Origin: Talinum fruticosum
Lineage: Eukaryota > Streptophyta > Magnoliopsida > Caryophyllales > Talinaceae
Reading direction: 5' to 3'
NCBI GenBank assembly: GCA_021018815.1
Contig: JAITYX010000066.1
Coordinates: 1,302,001-1,366,000 of the forward strand
Length of the DNA: 64,000 bases
Shown here piece after piece: positions 22,901-34,432 of the stretch; the first letter of the stretch is position 1, and every line of letters begins with the position of its first letter. A model generated the notes under the pieces. That model worked only from the letters and a program-made list of their open reading frames with translations, did not search any database and had not been told where the DNA came from. The position numbers and the translations under genes are program-made.

Positions 22901-25900
22901 CATACGGATAAAGGTGGAGTTATATGGCCTATATCCCACCTTATAATGTTGCTGTATGATTGTTAAACTAAATGAGGATCTAGACCCAAAGACCTGTCTA
23001 GAATCTTTCCTACTTTTTAATTAAAAATAAAAAATAAAAATCCAATGACCACTCTGAAAGAGAGGTTAGAAAAGAAGTTGAATATGACCATAAGTGTTGT
23101 CGTTCTTTCACCCCAACTTTCTTTTTATCTTTATCTCAAAACAGCTTTAGTGGATGAAATGGTAAACAAGGTTGTTTTTATTTTGAATACATCCCTCTCT
23201 GTTCCCCTGTCCACTGTTGGCTGATCATGCTAGAGAACTAACTAACCTCAATACTTCTGGGCAACTATATTTACTATTTTGTATATGCCCTCCTTTGTTT
23301 CTCTTCGCTACCCCTCGCCTCCCCTCTTGTACCCTTTACCATTAATCATCAATCTAGAGCAAGACACTGTGATAGATGTATATACTAAACAGTCTTCAGA
23401 GGTAATGTGGTTTATGAACAAAGAGGAAATGGAGGATTCTTGGGTCTGACATTGTTAGCTTGCATGTGAGAGTCTTCATCATGATTGGGATTCTTCATTC
23501 TGGGTTCTAATTTTGTATAAATGATTCAACTGATATGAAGCTCCCTGGAGTTGTCTAATGCTTGTAGTGGTAAAAAAATATACTTTTAATAAGTTATTTG
23601 TAGTTATTTTCTTGAATCTTCGACTGAAAGGTCATGCAGTGCAGAGCTGTCTTACCTCTCACTTTATGGTGAGTATGTTTGGCTTGGAGCATATCCTATT
23701 GACCATGCTTCAAAAGCGTCTTGAATTATAAGTACTTATTACCTTTGTGGTCAATAACTAGCTTTATTCACAACAATGAGATCCAATCTTTAATCTTTAG
23801 CTTTTCTACTGCTTGGGTGAGTGATTTGTAAACTATATAGAAGGGGACTTCAACTCTGATATAGGAAGGTTGGGCCTCCTTACATTTCTTCCATGCTTCA
23901 TACTTGGCATGAACTAGCTATAATATTCCTGTACAATAAGTTAGTACAGATAGAAATTGAGTGGTCTTGGTCATCCTAAAGGGTGTGCATGTGTAATGCA
24001 TTTGAATCCGTCTTGATCACATTTAGTGATGACTTAGATCTGTCACTTCCTCTAATTCATTTCTCCCCAGTTCAACACTTTTTCTTAGAATGAAGTACAT
24101 TGCTGTAATCGTTAAGCACTGTTTCTTGTGTACATAATTTACAAGATGATTTTTGACGAAATATAATTTCTCGGTAGTGATTTTCCTTGTTTAACTTTTT
24201 TCTTGATAAGACTGCAATGTATGTGGCGAAAAGGGCTGGGCTATGCTATCGTGTCAATCAATTTGGATGTAGCTGTTTGCTGTATGACATGACTTAGCAA
24301 CCGAACTTGTCCGTGACCAGTTTCATACTTGGTTCTAATTAGAACTAGATGATGACCCTGTTGCATTTAGTTGTAAGGAGGTGTAAGGAAGACTGCAAAA
24401 ATCCGTAAGGAAAGTTGGAAGGAGTTGTAAGAATTTGTGAGGAATAAAAAATGTTTATGACTTGATAAAAATGTTTAATATATATTTATATTTATGTACA
24501 CCATATTTGTATTTTTATTTATAAGTTTAATGTAGATTATAAAATTTATATATTTTTGTAATGTTAAATGCATATGTATCAGTTTGATGATTTGTTTTCT
24601 TTTTTTTTTAATTTTCAGAAAAAACAAAATTATGTTTCATACTTATGAAAAAAGTTTTTATGGATGCATAAATGACTTTCATACAATAGATAGTGGAAAA
24701 TGACCTTAATTTTACAAGTTTGAAATAAATGTTCTCAACTATTAAATGTTCTCGATATACTCGAAATATCTTATCAAAATATGAGTATAGGAATGGGGAA
24801 AATGGGGTGAGGGTATAGTTATATCTTTCACGTACATATCCCACGACCATCCCTAGTAGACACTTTTATATACATAAATATTCACCAGCAAAAATTGTCA
24901 TTAACGGTAGAAAAATAAATTCACTATAAATTTCGATATGAAAAATAATATGCTGTTGTAAGAAGGTGTAAGGAGTTGTAAGAAGATGTAAGGAAAAGTG
25001 TAAGGTTTTAAGGAGTTGTAAGGTTGTAAACTAAAGTTAAATGGAATAGAAAAAATTTCATTTAACGGTAGAAAAATAAATTCACTATAAATTTTGATAT
25101 GAAGAATATGTAGCTTTATGTGTATGGAGCTGTAAGGCTGTAAGTTAAAGTTAAATGGAACATGGCTGATATCTGTAAGTCACCCCCCGCGCAATTGGAA
25201 AATAAAAGGAATTAAGGGAATCAACATTAGTTGTCTATTAGGCTGAAAGCTTAGTAATATATCACTCCTTGAAATGGCTGGTAGTGAATTGATTGGTCAA
25301 TAACAAGTTGGATGATGGTGTGGATTTGCCTCATTTTTCCTATTGCAGCGTTGTTCTGTATGTTCTTATGTAGCCTCCGTACAATGTAAACAGCGGATTA
25401 GATAAGAAATAGACAAGAATGGAGAGTTGATATTCAAATATGAACAAATAGAAAGTTAGATGAGCAAGAGCTGAAGCCTGGAAGTGAAGTCTTCACGAAG
25501 CTGTTTTGAGTGTCTTTCAATGAATCCTGATCCTAAGCCAGAAAATGGATTTAACAAAATATATACCCAGCCAATTCAGGCTCAGACATGGACTAATATT
25601 CCTCTGCTGAGGGACAGGAGAGAAGACGAAGGATTTTGGAGTACTTATGCAGTTATCTTTTTACTTGTGCATATCTGAATATCTCTTGCTTATAGGCTAC
25701 GGGGGAGGGGGTGCTAAATATTATGGAGTATCTATATGACTAACAGTAACTTGGATGTCTGTTTGAGAGGGCTACTTGCCCAGGGGTGTTGCTTCCATTT
25801 CCATGTCCATGGTTCACAGCGGTTTTACAATGTGTGCCAGCATGGTGGGTGTTCCTATGCCTGCTTGAACTAGAATTGTTGCTGATCTTGTAATTGCAAG

Positions 25901-27539
25901 AATTTGGTTGTTTTGTTGCACAAGTGTTCTATTTATTATTTCTTCTCTGCATTTTATTTTCCTTTTTTTTGGGGGGCTGGGATGAAAATGAGGTACGGTG
26001 TGTTCAATTCACATTCTATATCAGCCTACTGATATACAAAACAATAGCCGTAAAGAAACATAGTTGACGCAGAGCCTCCGGGTGATGGCATCAGCGTGTT
26101 CCTTCTATGAAGGCTTTAAAGGACACCATATCAGCGTTCAGCATCTTCATCCATAACAACATATCAACTGACCAACTTTTAATAGTCTTACGGGATACCT
26201 AGCTCTTTAAGCATTTTGCTTTTCTGGAATGCCGTGGGGAGCTAAAGTAATCATTTAGCGTAAAAGAACAAAGAAAAAAGAACCTTCATTCTGTTTTTTT
26301 TTTGTTTTGTTTTCGATCAAGGAACATGGAATAACATTGGCTAGTAAATCTCAAGATGACCCTGGAAAGTATAGGTTGTCCTACTGCTATGCACAACCGA
26401 GCTCATTCCTATGTTCTAGCTTCTGGTACCCTCTGAAATCTAATCCATGTATGCTGAGCTAGATTTTCCAAATAACTAGGGCTGGTAAAGGGGAGATATA
26501 TCACTGTGGGTGATCTGTGTTCCAGGAACAACCCATCTGAAGCCAAAATTAGACTTAATTTGTGCAAAAAGCAACAATCTACGTTCTGAACTAAATGATC
26601 TGGATAACTATGCAAGAAACACAATTTGTCTTACTCTGTATTTTCCATTCCTGAATCCTCTCTCTGTAGTTGGTTGTGCTATTAATTGTTGACCAGGAAT
26701 TGAAAATTTGCTAGTCAATCTGGCTTAAGATGCATTTGTTCACCATTGGGGGAAAGATTTAATCTTGATGGACAGTCCGAGGCTAGTATTTATTCCAGTT
26801 TATGTTAGACCTTCCATGTTGCACAGGTTGTTGAGTTGTCTATAAAGGTAGTGTATATCCTTTTAATTTATATTTTTGAAGAATATGTTAATTCAAGTTG
26901 GATTTATTTTTTACTGATTGAAGTCTGGGAGTTCAGAGCCCAGGAACTGTCGTCTCACTCTCATCTGATTTCTGCCTTTTGGAATTACTGCTATGGGGTT
27001 TCATGATGTTCGGAGATTACCATTAGCAAGTTCATGTGGATTACACACTATACTTTCTTGCTGACAGGTCTGCACACAGCGTTCATGGAAACGGCCTTAT
27101 GGCGTGGGTCTATTGGTAGGTGGCTTGGATGAATCTGGCGCTCATCTCTACTACAACTGCCCAAGTGGCAACTACTTTGAGTATCAAGCTTTTGCAATTG
27201 GGTCCCGATCACAAGCTGCAAAGACATACATGGAACGGAAATTTGAGACTTTTGATGCTGCTTCACGAGAAGAGCTGATAAAGCATGCACTTTTGCCATA
27301 AAGGAAACCTTGCAGGGGAGAAGCTTAAGAGCTCCATCTGCACAGTGGCTGTACTAGGAGTAGGAGAGCCCTTTCATATATTGGATCAGCAAACAGTACA
27401 AGAGCTGATAAACTCATTGGAGATGGTTGAAGAAGAGGTCCCTGCCACTGAAGAAACAGGTGCTGTTCCCAAGGAGCCGGCTGCTCCTGCTGTTAATGAG
27501 GGTGCTACTGATGAGGGTGCTGCACCAATGGAAGAGTAA
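19911..27539 (+). CDS. PAF1: 20S proteasome subunit alpha type-1 (alpha-6, PAF)
   Basis: Two coding exons: 19911-20261 (codons 1-117) and 27068-27539, joined in phase 0 across a GT..AG intron (CAG/GTTTCA ... ACAG/GTCTGC). Residues 5-27 are the proteasome alpha N-terminal signature ([20 protein letters not shown]). Exon 2 opens with [19 protein letters not shown] and includes [19 protein letters not shown]. The C-terminus is an Ala/Glu/Pro-rich tail ending in APMEE. At about 274 residues it matches plant PAF proteins (Arabidopsis PAF1 about 278). The product would be a structural outer-ring subunit of the 20S core; alpha subunits lack the catalytic Thr. Anomaly: exon 2 needs two single-base insertions to stay open. 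One lies near 27291-27297, after ...LIKHALL, and one in the G-run 27315-27318. Between them a short third frame reads AIKETLQ, exactly as the family requires. Consensus error is more likely than decay. Family identity is certain; PAF1 versus PAF2 cannot be decided. Confidence 0.95.
22361..22550. mobile_element. Small TIR element (MITE) in PAF intron
   Basis: The left end ctatgtcactcggactc and right end gaatcggagtaacatag are inverted repeats 17 bp long with few mismatches, about 190 bp apart. The interior has phrases such as gtgtccaagtgtc and gtccgacacgagt. The flanking octamers agcaaaac and gataaaac agree at six of eight positions, possibly a decayed 8-bp target duplication. Non-coding. Confidence 0.6.
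24357..25163. mobile_element. Non-autonomous element with GTAAGGAG repeats in PAF intron
   Basis: The region starts ctgttgcatttagttgtaag and ends near cttt..ccatttaac words in inverse form (taaatggaacatgg), consistent with terminal inverted repeats. Variants of TTGTAAGGAG occur more than ten times, clustered at both ends (24370-24450 and 24957-25032, again 25128-25142). A segment of about 50 bp beginning taacggtagaaaaataaa is present twice, at 24901 and 25063, so about 160 bp was tandemly duplicated. No coding sequence and no clear target duplication. Confidence 0.5.
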
Positions 27540-27798
27540 ACATCGTAATGTATTTTGGGGTGTTATGAGCCTTGGTTGCACTGATCTTGATATAGGGATG
27601 TGAATGTGCTTGTTGACTATCCTTTGACTTTTCTGGATATTGAACTTTTAGCTTTTGGTTCATCAATGGGAAGTTCTTTGGGTATGACGTAGACAACGGG
27701 TTAAAAACCATGGGTTGAAGATTCATGTGAGAAATGCTATTCCTAGACATGCATTTTCTATCATTCATAATTAACATTATGGTTTCAGATCAGTAGAA

Positions 27799-27840
27799 TT
27801 TTTTTATTTTATTTTATTTTATTTTATTTTATTTTTTTTA
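27799..27840. repeat. (TTTTA)n microsatellite
   Basis: Six or so TTTTA units flanked by T runs, about 260 bp after the PAF stop codon. Confidence 0.9.
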
Positions 27841-28970
27841 TAATTTGAGATAAAAGGGCAATACACTACGATTACCATGCTACGGTTACAATACCATACA
27901 AGGAGGGGAAAAATTAAATATAGAACCCAATGTACCTTCAGACATCATTGGTTCTCTTTGCCCCGTTGTCCGGGAAGCCTGACTATATGTCCCGATCATG
28001 CGGTCATCTGTCCATTACCATGATTGGCTTCATTTGTATACATACGTACATATGTTCATGCCTACCTGACCTAACCCAATTTCTACTTGATGCTAGATTG
28101 ACCCAATTCTTGGATTAAATTCCGTAGGAATTAAAGTCGGCCAACATGTACCAAATGAGCTTGAAGTACCGTCATACAAAACTGATATGAATTTAAAATA
28201 ACCATTTTTGAACCTGACTTCAAATCAAAATGTGATACCTTCAATATGACGCGATGTGAGTTACACCTAAAATAAAACAACTTTACCCAATTGATTATGA
28301 TAAATCTGAACACCCACCCCAAATTTAACGTGAATTGAATTCCAACGGAATCAACCCATGTACTATGTATGGCAAGGACATTTTGAGGAAAATAGACTGA
28401 ACCAATAGTTATATGTTTTGGTCGATGTGAGACATGATGGCATATGAATTATGTAGTGTAGTACTTGTAAGAATGTAATTTGCAAATTAGTATTTCAAAA
28501 ATAGAATTACTAAATTAGCATTTCCAAAAACTGTGGGAACTTGAATTATTATCTTCAAACTACATGATACTAAAATGTAGTATTAATTTTATTTCCACAA
28601 ACTCATATTTTGCATATTTGGCAAAAGTGCAAGTTTTCTCCTCAATTTGGGGTTCATTTTCAAAAAAAAGGGGACAAGAGTAGACCGGTAGACCCCTCCA
28701 TGACACCCCAAGAGGAAATGAAAGTCATGATTGACAACAATTTTGGGCAGCTATACATTTATTTCCTTTCATAAAGATATGTCTGTACATCAACATGAAC
28801 ATGGTTTGTTGAGCAGGCCTCATTTATAACAAACTAACTCTAAGGCAGTTTCTATACAATACTCTCGGATGCTCTTAAGATTATGTACTCTCTTCTGTAA
28901 ATTGTTCGCATATTTTATTATGACATATGAGCGATTGTGTAAACTTGCATTAACAATCTATAGGTCTAAG

Positions 28971-29010
28971 TACATATTCCAAGAGTATGTTACATATTCC
29001 AAGAGTATGT
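28971..29010. repeat. 20-bp perfect tandem duplication
   Basis: The 20-base phrase beginning tacatattcc and ending agagtatgt occurs twice back to back. Minor feature in the convergent spacer. Confidence 0.9.
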
Positions 29011-29181
29011 TCTACTTCGCTGTTACCGGGACTTCTCTTTTATAAGTGTCAAGGAAAAGTCTTTTTTTTTTTTTCCAGGGGGTATTATATTTTGGACAAT
29101 CTTGTCATGGTTTCAATGACGAATTGAAAGCAACCTACAACATTTGAGCTAGCTTTGGTGAATTAGTCCTGTAATTTGATT

Positions 29182-30781
29182 CTAATAGTAATCACCTTTA
29201 ATGAACTCATTCAGCCTCTTCATGTCCTGCCCTTGCTGTTCAAGCAATGCCCTCACCACATCTACCATCGAAATCATCCCTACTATCCTCCCATCAATCA
29301 CCGGAACATGTCTTATCTGATTTTCTGCCAAAATTTTGAAACAACTGATCAGTAACTCATAACTAATGGACTTCTCATCTAGTCATTTCTCTGCCGCCCA
29401 AAACTAACCTGTCATTAGCTGCATTGCTTGAACAATGTTTGTATCAGAAGACACAGTTATTAGCTTGCTCTGCGAAAATCAGGCCAAGAAATGTATTGAA
29501 GCACTGGACCCATGAACTGTACGAGAAAGATGAAGACATGCATGGTGGAAAGCATTACCTCATCAGTCATGATTTCGCTGACTCTTGTAAACTTGGCAGG
29601 TCTTCCATCTGCCGCTATTTTTTCATATAGTCTTTTTGACAACAAACATGAAAAACAATTATTCATATTGCACATTTTTTGAATAGAAAATTTCTGCTAT
29701 GTGACAAAGTTAGACAATAAAGTAAGGTTTCTGTGGTTGATAGATACCTCTCTCTGTGAAAATTCCTGCAATGTGTTGTTTGTCCCCTGGCTTCAGAACC
29801 ACTAAAGAACCAACATTATTCTCTGCCATCTGTGTAGTAATATTATCAGATTATGTGATGTTATTTTCAGCTTCAGATAAGTCCAACAAAGATTGATTCC
29901 ACAAACTTGAGTGGGGTGACAAATTTTTGTACCAATTTCAAAGGTGGGGCATGAGATTTACTATTTCAAGTGTTGTCTGACTGCCATTTGACCCTAACTA
30001 ACATTGTGGTATATTCAGGCGTCTGACAATAAAGTACATTGACATTGCAAGTGTTTCTCAGTCTGTCTACATGTGACAAACCCGAATCCAAATGTCCACC
30101 GCCCCTATTGTAAAGAATAGACCCACGTTCAACTGGGTACATACCTAGCTGATTTATTTTGGACAGGTTTAGGTTGATAAGATTTTAGTTTGAGTCAGGT
30201 TTAATCAGGCGATTTTCACTTCGTATTGATTTCAAATGTGTTGGAGGCTGCCTTCTAAACTTGTTTTGCAATCAAAAGTAACTTGACAAGGAAATTTTAG
30301 GTTGGCTTGTATTCGTGTTTCAGTTTGCTTGCGTTTGAATCTTGGGCCAGGTTTGTGCTTGAGGTCATGCAGACCTAGTACTCAGACATGGTTATTTGGG
30401 ACTTGGATTAGGAGTATATTTCCGTCAAATGAATTGGTTAATTAATTTGGGGTCCATTTTGCTATGTGCAGCTGTCCATGAGCAAAATATAAAACAAGAG
30501 ACAAAGAGAGTGCCTACTTGCTTTGCAGCGTCATGGACAATGTCATCTGAGCGGCACCACAGCCAAGGGCCAACTTTCTCTTCTCCTTTCGACATCAGGA
30601 CATCAGCTACGGTTGTATTCTCCAATCCTTTGTGGAGCAACGAAGGGGGAAGAGAGGTAACACAACCAAGCCGTGCAAAAAGCTTCTTCATTTCAGCGGG
30701 GTCTTTCCCTAGCGAATGCCGCAGCACTGCTAGCTTCGCCATCTCTTGACAAGATCTCACAGCTTGAAACAACCCTTGCAT
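29182..30781 (-). CDS. CBS-domain protein, CBSX3-like, mitochondrial
   Basis: Five exons on -: 30781-30518, 29829-29748, 29631-29559, 29469-29409 and 29324-29182 (stop TAG), all with GT..AG introns of 688, 116, 89 and 84 bp. The product is about 207 residues, as for Arabidopsis CBSX3 (206). Residues 1-28 (MQGLFQAVRSCQEMAK..) are basic and suit a mitochondrial presequence. Two CBS motifs follow: the first around TTVADVLMSKG ... GPWLWCRSDDIVHDAAKQ / MAENNVGSLVVLKPG / HIAGIFTER, the second around VSEIMTDE / SKLITVSSDTNIVQAMQLMT / NQIRHVPVIDGRIVGMISM. The C-terminus is RLNEFIKGDYY. CBS pairs bind adenosine nucleotides, and CBSX3 is known to regulate mitochondrial thioredoxin-o. Anomaly: exon 3 has six A (T-run 29618-29623 on +) where seven are needed for the expected DY.KKI reading; as given, a TAG follows. 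Divergence of the N-terminal half from CBSX3 suggests a paralogue. Confidence 0.88.
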
Positions 30782-31784
30782 TTTGTTAGTAGGTGACTAG
30801 CTCAGAACGTATAGGATGAAATTTAAGCAATTTAAAGGACTAGTAGTTTATGCATTAGTTACCTTTTATTAAGCATGTGCTTATAGGATATGTTAATTAG
30901 TAGTTTCAAATTGGGTTGGCTTTGTTCTTTGCTTAGATGACTAAATCATGTCAAGGACGACAGGAATTTTTTGTGGGCTATATCTTACTTCCTTGGAAGC
31001 CGAAGGGATTGCCTCTCATGACGATTAGGGATACTTGTGACTCGCAATTAAGACATCCATTACGTGTAGTATGTTACAGACAGAGCATGAATGTGCAAAT
31101 TCATTTCTGCCCGGCTATGGTGCAATATATACCATGTAGAGTATTAAAGAACAAAACTTGCTTAGGATCGGTTTCTTTTGGCGGTTAAAAGCTAGTTGTT
31201 ATAAGCTGTTAGGATTAACTCGTTAGCAGTTATGAGCTGAATTTTTTAAGATACTATTACTGAAATTATTTATTGTATATTTTACAATAACAAATATTGG
31301 TCAATAATAAATATTTACAAATATATATATTTTTGGTAATCGATTTAATTTTTATTTGGTCAGAAATTCATAAATTATGTTGCTAATCATATTTATATTT
31401 ATATGAACATTTTTTTTTGGAAAAAATTATTTCCCAACCTAAACCAAAAAAATATAAAATGCAATTGCAAAATTTAATAAAAAATCCAAAAATTATGCAA
31501 TTAAAAATTTGAAAAAAAGCACAAACAAAGTTTACAAAAATAAAAAACCAACGATACCTATCCCTTCTATCTTAAAAAAAGAAATAAAAACAATACCTAT
31601 TCAAAATGAAAGCCTCAAAACCGATCTGCTATCCGTTTCAAGTTCTCTCTCTATACTCCGGCCGTATTTCTCTCTTTACTCTCTCTTGCTACTCCAACTC
31701 GAGCCCTTGAAGCAAAAATATTTACATATCTTTTTATATTAATATACAATTATCAGAACAATAACAATAACTATCACGACAGCA
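30782..31784. other. AT-rich spacer upstream of the CBS gene
   Basis: Would include the CBS gene promoter (just above 30781). I see no clear TATA or CAAT arrangement. Open frames at 30937-31188 and 31509-31742 show no family motif and are not called. Confidence 0.5.
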
Positions 31785-31858
31785 ATAAATAATAATAATA
31801 ATAGTAATAATATTGATAATAATGATAATAATAATAATAACAAAACAACAACAACAAC

Positions 31859-31911
<53 letters not shown>
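31785..31911. repeat. Compound (AAT)n/(CAA)n microsatellite
   Basis: Trinucleotide tract of AAT with a CAACAA block at 31845-31859. On - it produces a meaningless poly-Ile/Val/Leu open frame. Confidence 0.95.
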
Positions 31912-31912
<1 letters not shown>

Positions 31913-31954
31913 TAAATATAAGGTTATCATCAGAGGTTATAGTTATTATAACAA

Positions 31955-32872
31955 CTAGGGTTATACCCCTTGCTATGCAAGGGTATTAATTAATTTTATT
32001 TTTATAATTATTTATTTTTTAATTTTATTATTTTTAATTAATTTATACCAATAAAAATTAATAATAAGTTAAAAGAATATAAGTAGATATACATATCTTT
32101 AAATAGTTAATGTAAAAATCTTTCTTTTAATTTTTTTATAATTTACTTTATTGTGTGGGAATATGGATAGCCATTGCCGGTGAGAGTAAATCGGTTATGG
32201 TGCATTAATGATATTGTAAATAAGTATTACTATTAATAAATTACACAATAAATTGAATATAAAAACATTTAACGCATTAAAAACATATAACTTATACATC
32301 CATTGAAGGTATAGAAATTCAATAGTTCAAGAGAGGAAATATTAATAATAATCTTAAAAGTAATAATTTATATTAATCATGTTTGAGTATAATATTGATG
32401 TATAAGTATTAATGTAATGTAATTTATTATTATCAAATTTCATCACTAAATTAGTATATCACAATTGAAACATTTTAATATTTTTGGATTATGTAGGTGG
32501 TTACATAAATTTCAAACCAAAATAAATATGAAAAAATTACATTATACACTTTAATTTTATTATTAAATTATATTATTTTTAAAGTTATTCTTTTATATTT
32601 TTTTGATTTTGTAGTCGGTTACATATTTTAAAGAAATTAGATTATTAAAATAGTATAATATTAAAGTATAATTTAATGTAATTTTTATCGTAAAATTTCA
32701 TTACTAAATTAGTATATCATTATTGAAAAAGTCTAATATTAATGTTATTTTTACTAAATTAGTAAAGTTGTTTAAAGATAATCTAACTTTGTAATTAATG
32801 ATATTGCTAAATAAGCATCCTACGTGTCGCTCCTATATCGCTCGGACCAAACTTTTAATATTATATATATGA
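31955..32872 (-). mobile_element. Non-autonomous Helitron
   Basis: Read on -, the element begins TCATATATATAATATT at 32872 right after an A. It continues with a phrase common at plant Helitron 5' ends (aaaagtttggtccgagcg). It ends with CTAG at 31958-31955 followed by a T. About nine bases inside the CTAG is a hairpin: cccttgc / tat / gcaaggg at 31967-31983, a 7-bp perfect stem. A-TC...hairpin-CTRR-T is the defining structure of Helitrons. No target duplication is expected and none is seen. Length 918 bp, AT-rich, no RepHel coding. Confidence 0.7.
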
Positions 32873-33289
32873 TTATAGTTGTTATAGCATTTAGGAGCTC
32901 TTACAAATTGTTATGATTAGTGTTTTTGTTTTCTATCAATAAGACAAAAAAGAAAAATAAAAGTAACGGAAATAGCTGACCAAAAAAGCATAATGGTCTA
33001 CCACGTTGTTATGCTGACAAAATGACAATTAGATTAAAGAACGTTTTACTTAATACTATCGAAGTACCTTTTTTTTTTTTTTTGAATATCAGAGAAGCTT
33101 CTTTAAGTACTGTATATAGGTGTTGTGTGTAATAGAAATGTACCTATGATTTATGAAAACAAAATAATCGGAAGCTCATATACAATATACGTAACAGAAA
33201 AAGGTACCAACATCGTCAAATAGCAAACCATTAGATATAGCCAAGTGAATTAATCTCTAATTGGTGGATAAGCCATAGATAACACTAAA
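32873..33289. other. AT-rich spacer
   Basis: No gene, RNA or element recognised; a T-run at 33069-33083. Confidence 0.5.
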
Positions 33290-34369
33290 GGCATGTTTGG
33301 TTGGATGTAATCAAAGTGGTAATGGTGATTACAATACCATGTTTGGTTACAACTTTGTAATGCAATCAAAATTGCATTGTAATCATATTAACCTTTACCT
33401 ATGCAATTACAATTACTTAAACATTTACTAAACAATCATGATTATATCCATCCTTATGATCAAATTTTAATACACTTCTAATAATTTTTTTCTCTCTCTC
33501 CTCCCCCTTCAATTCCATATCCATTTTCTCTCTCCTCCTTAGCAAGCAAAAAATTTATCCATTTTATAAGAAACTAAAAAAATTTTTCTTCTATTATCTT
33601 AATATATGATATGATTAAATCATTAAGAGAAAATTTTAACTTTAATATTTTAGATTTAAAATTTAAGTATTTAATTAAGAAGATAAAAGAAGCTTAAATT
33701 AAAATTTTTAGATCAAATTTTTTTACTTGTTAACACTTATCTTAATTCAGTAAATATTTATCATAAATAAAATAATTTTAGTTTGTATTTTTTATTCATG
33801 AAAAAAATTCAAAACTTAATTATATGATAGACAAGATTAAAAAAAAGCTCAAATATAAATTTAGAGTTTAAAATTTTGTTATATGGATAAGATTTATCTT
33901 CACTACGACAAACATTTATTGCCACTAGAATAATCGAATTGATCTTTTTTGCCACCAAAAAATTTAAAATTAGGAAATATGATATAAAAGATTAAAAAAA
34001 TCTCAAATATAATTTTGAATTTAAAATATTTTCGTGTGGATAACATTTATCTTTATTACTATATTTATTGTTATTAGAATAATATAGTTGATATTTGCAA
34101 TAAAACTTGACTATTTGATAGAAAATATTTTTAAAAGTTCAAATCTAAATATGTAGCTCATATTTTTATTTAAATAGCATTTATCTCCACTACAATAATT
34201 TAATTACTAACTTTGGTCATTGCAATAATACATTACCATTTTGATTACATTACACTTTTTATATAACCAAACATGGTAATGTAATTGTTGTCCCATTACA
34301 TTACATATCTAATTACGTTACATAGTTGATTACATTACACCCCTATTGCATTACATCCAACCAAACGCC
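33290..34369. mobile_element. TIR element, tttggttggatgtaat family, copy 1
   Basis: The left end ggcatgtttggttggatgta and right end attacatccaaccaaacgcc are inverted repeats. The subterminal DNA on both sides repeats TAATGTAAT/ATTACATTAC words. Length 1080 bp, AT-rich, no coding. A diverged second copy lies at 34433. The target duplication is unclear. Confidence 0.7.
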
Positions 34370-34432
34370 ACATAATAAGTAGCAAATGTAGAAGTTTTGA
34401 GTCTTAGTTACTAGGCCTAATTAACATATTTA

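Larger units (their letters stand above)
20262..27067 (+). other. 6.8 kb intron 1 of PAF
   Basis: Bounded by GT (20262) and AG (27067) and phase 0 with respect to the flanking codons, so no coding exon is missing. Contents: a small TIR element at 22361-22550, a repeat-rich element at about 24357-25163, a GA-rich purine block at 21957-22065, and otherwise non-coding AT-rich DNA. Short open frames inside (for example 24608-24850 - and 25484-25678 +) have no recognisable motif. The length is large for a plant intron. Confidence 0.85.
27540..29181. other. Convergent intergenic spacer between PAF and the CBS gene
   Basis: Holds the 3' UTRs of both genes, which converge here. 27799-27840 is a TTTTA microsatellite. 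28971-29010 is a perfect 20-bp tandem duplication. No additional gene, RNA gene or transposon recognised. Confidence 0.6.

Noticed and set aside
27505..27777. 90-aa ORF on - in PAF 3' UTR
   Set aside because: Antisense to the PAF terminus, no motif.
31739..31930. 63-aa poly-Ile/Val/Leu ORF on -
   Set aside because: Translation of an AAT/CAA microsatellite.
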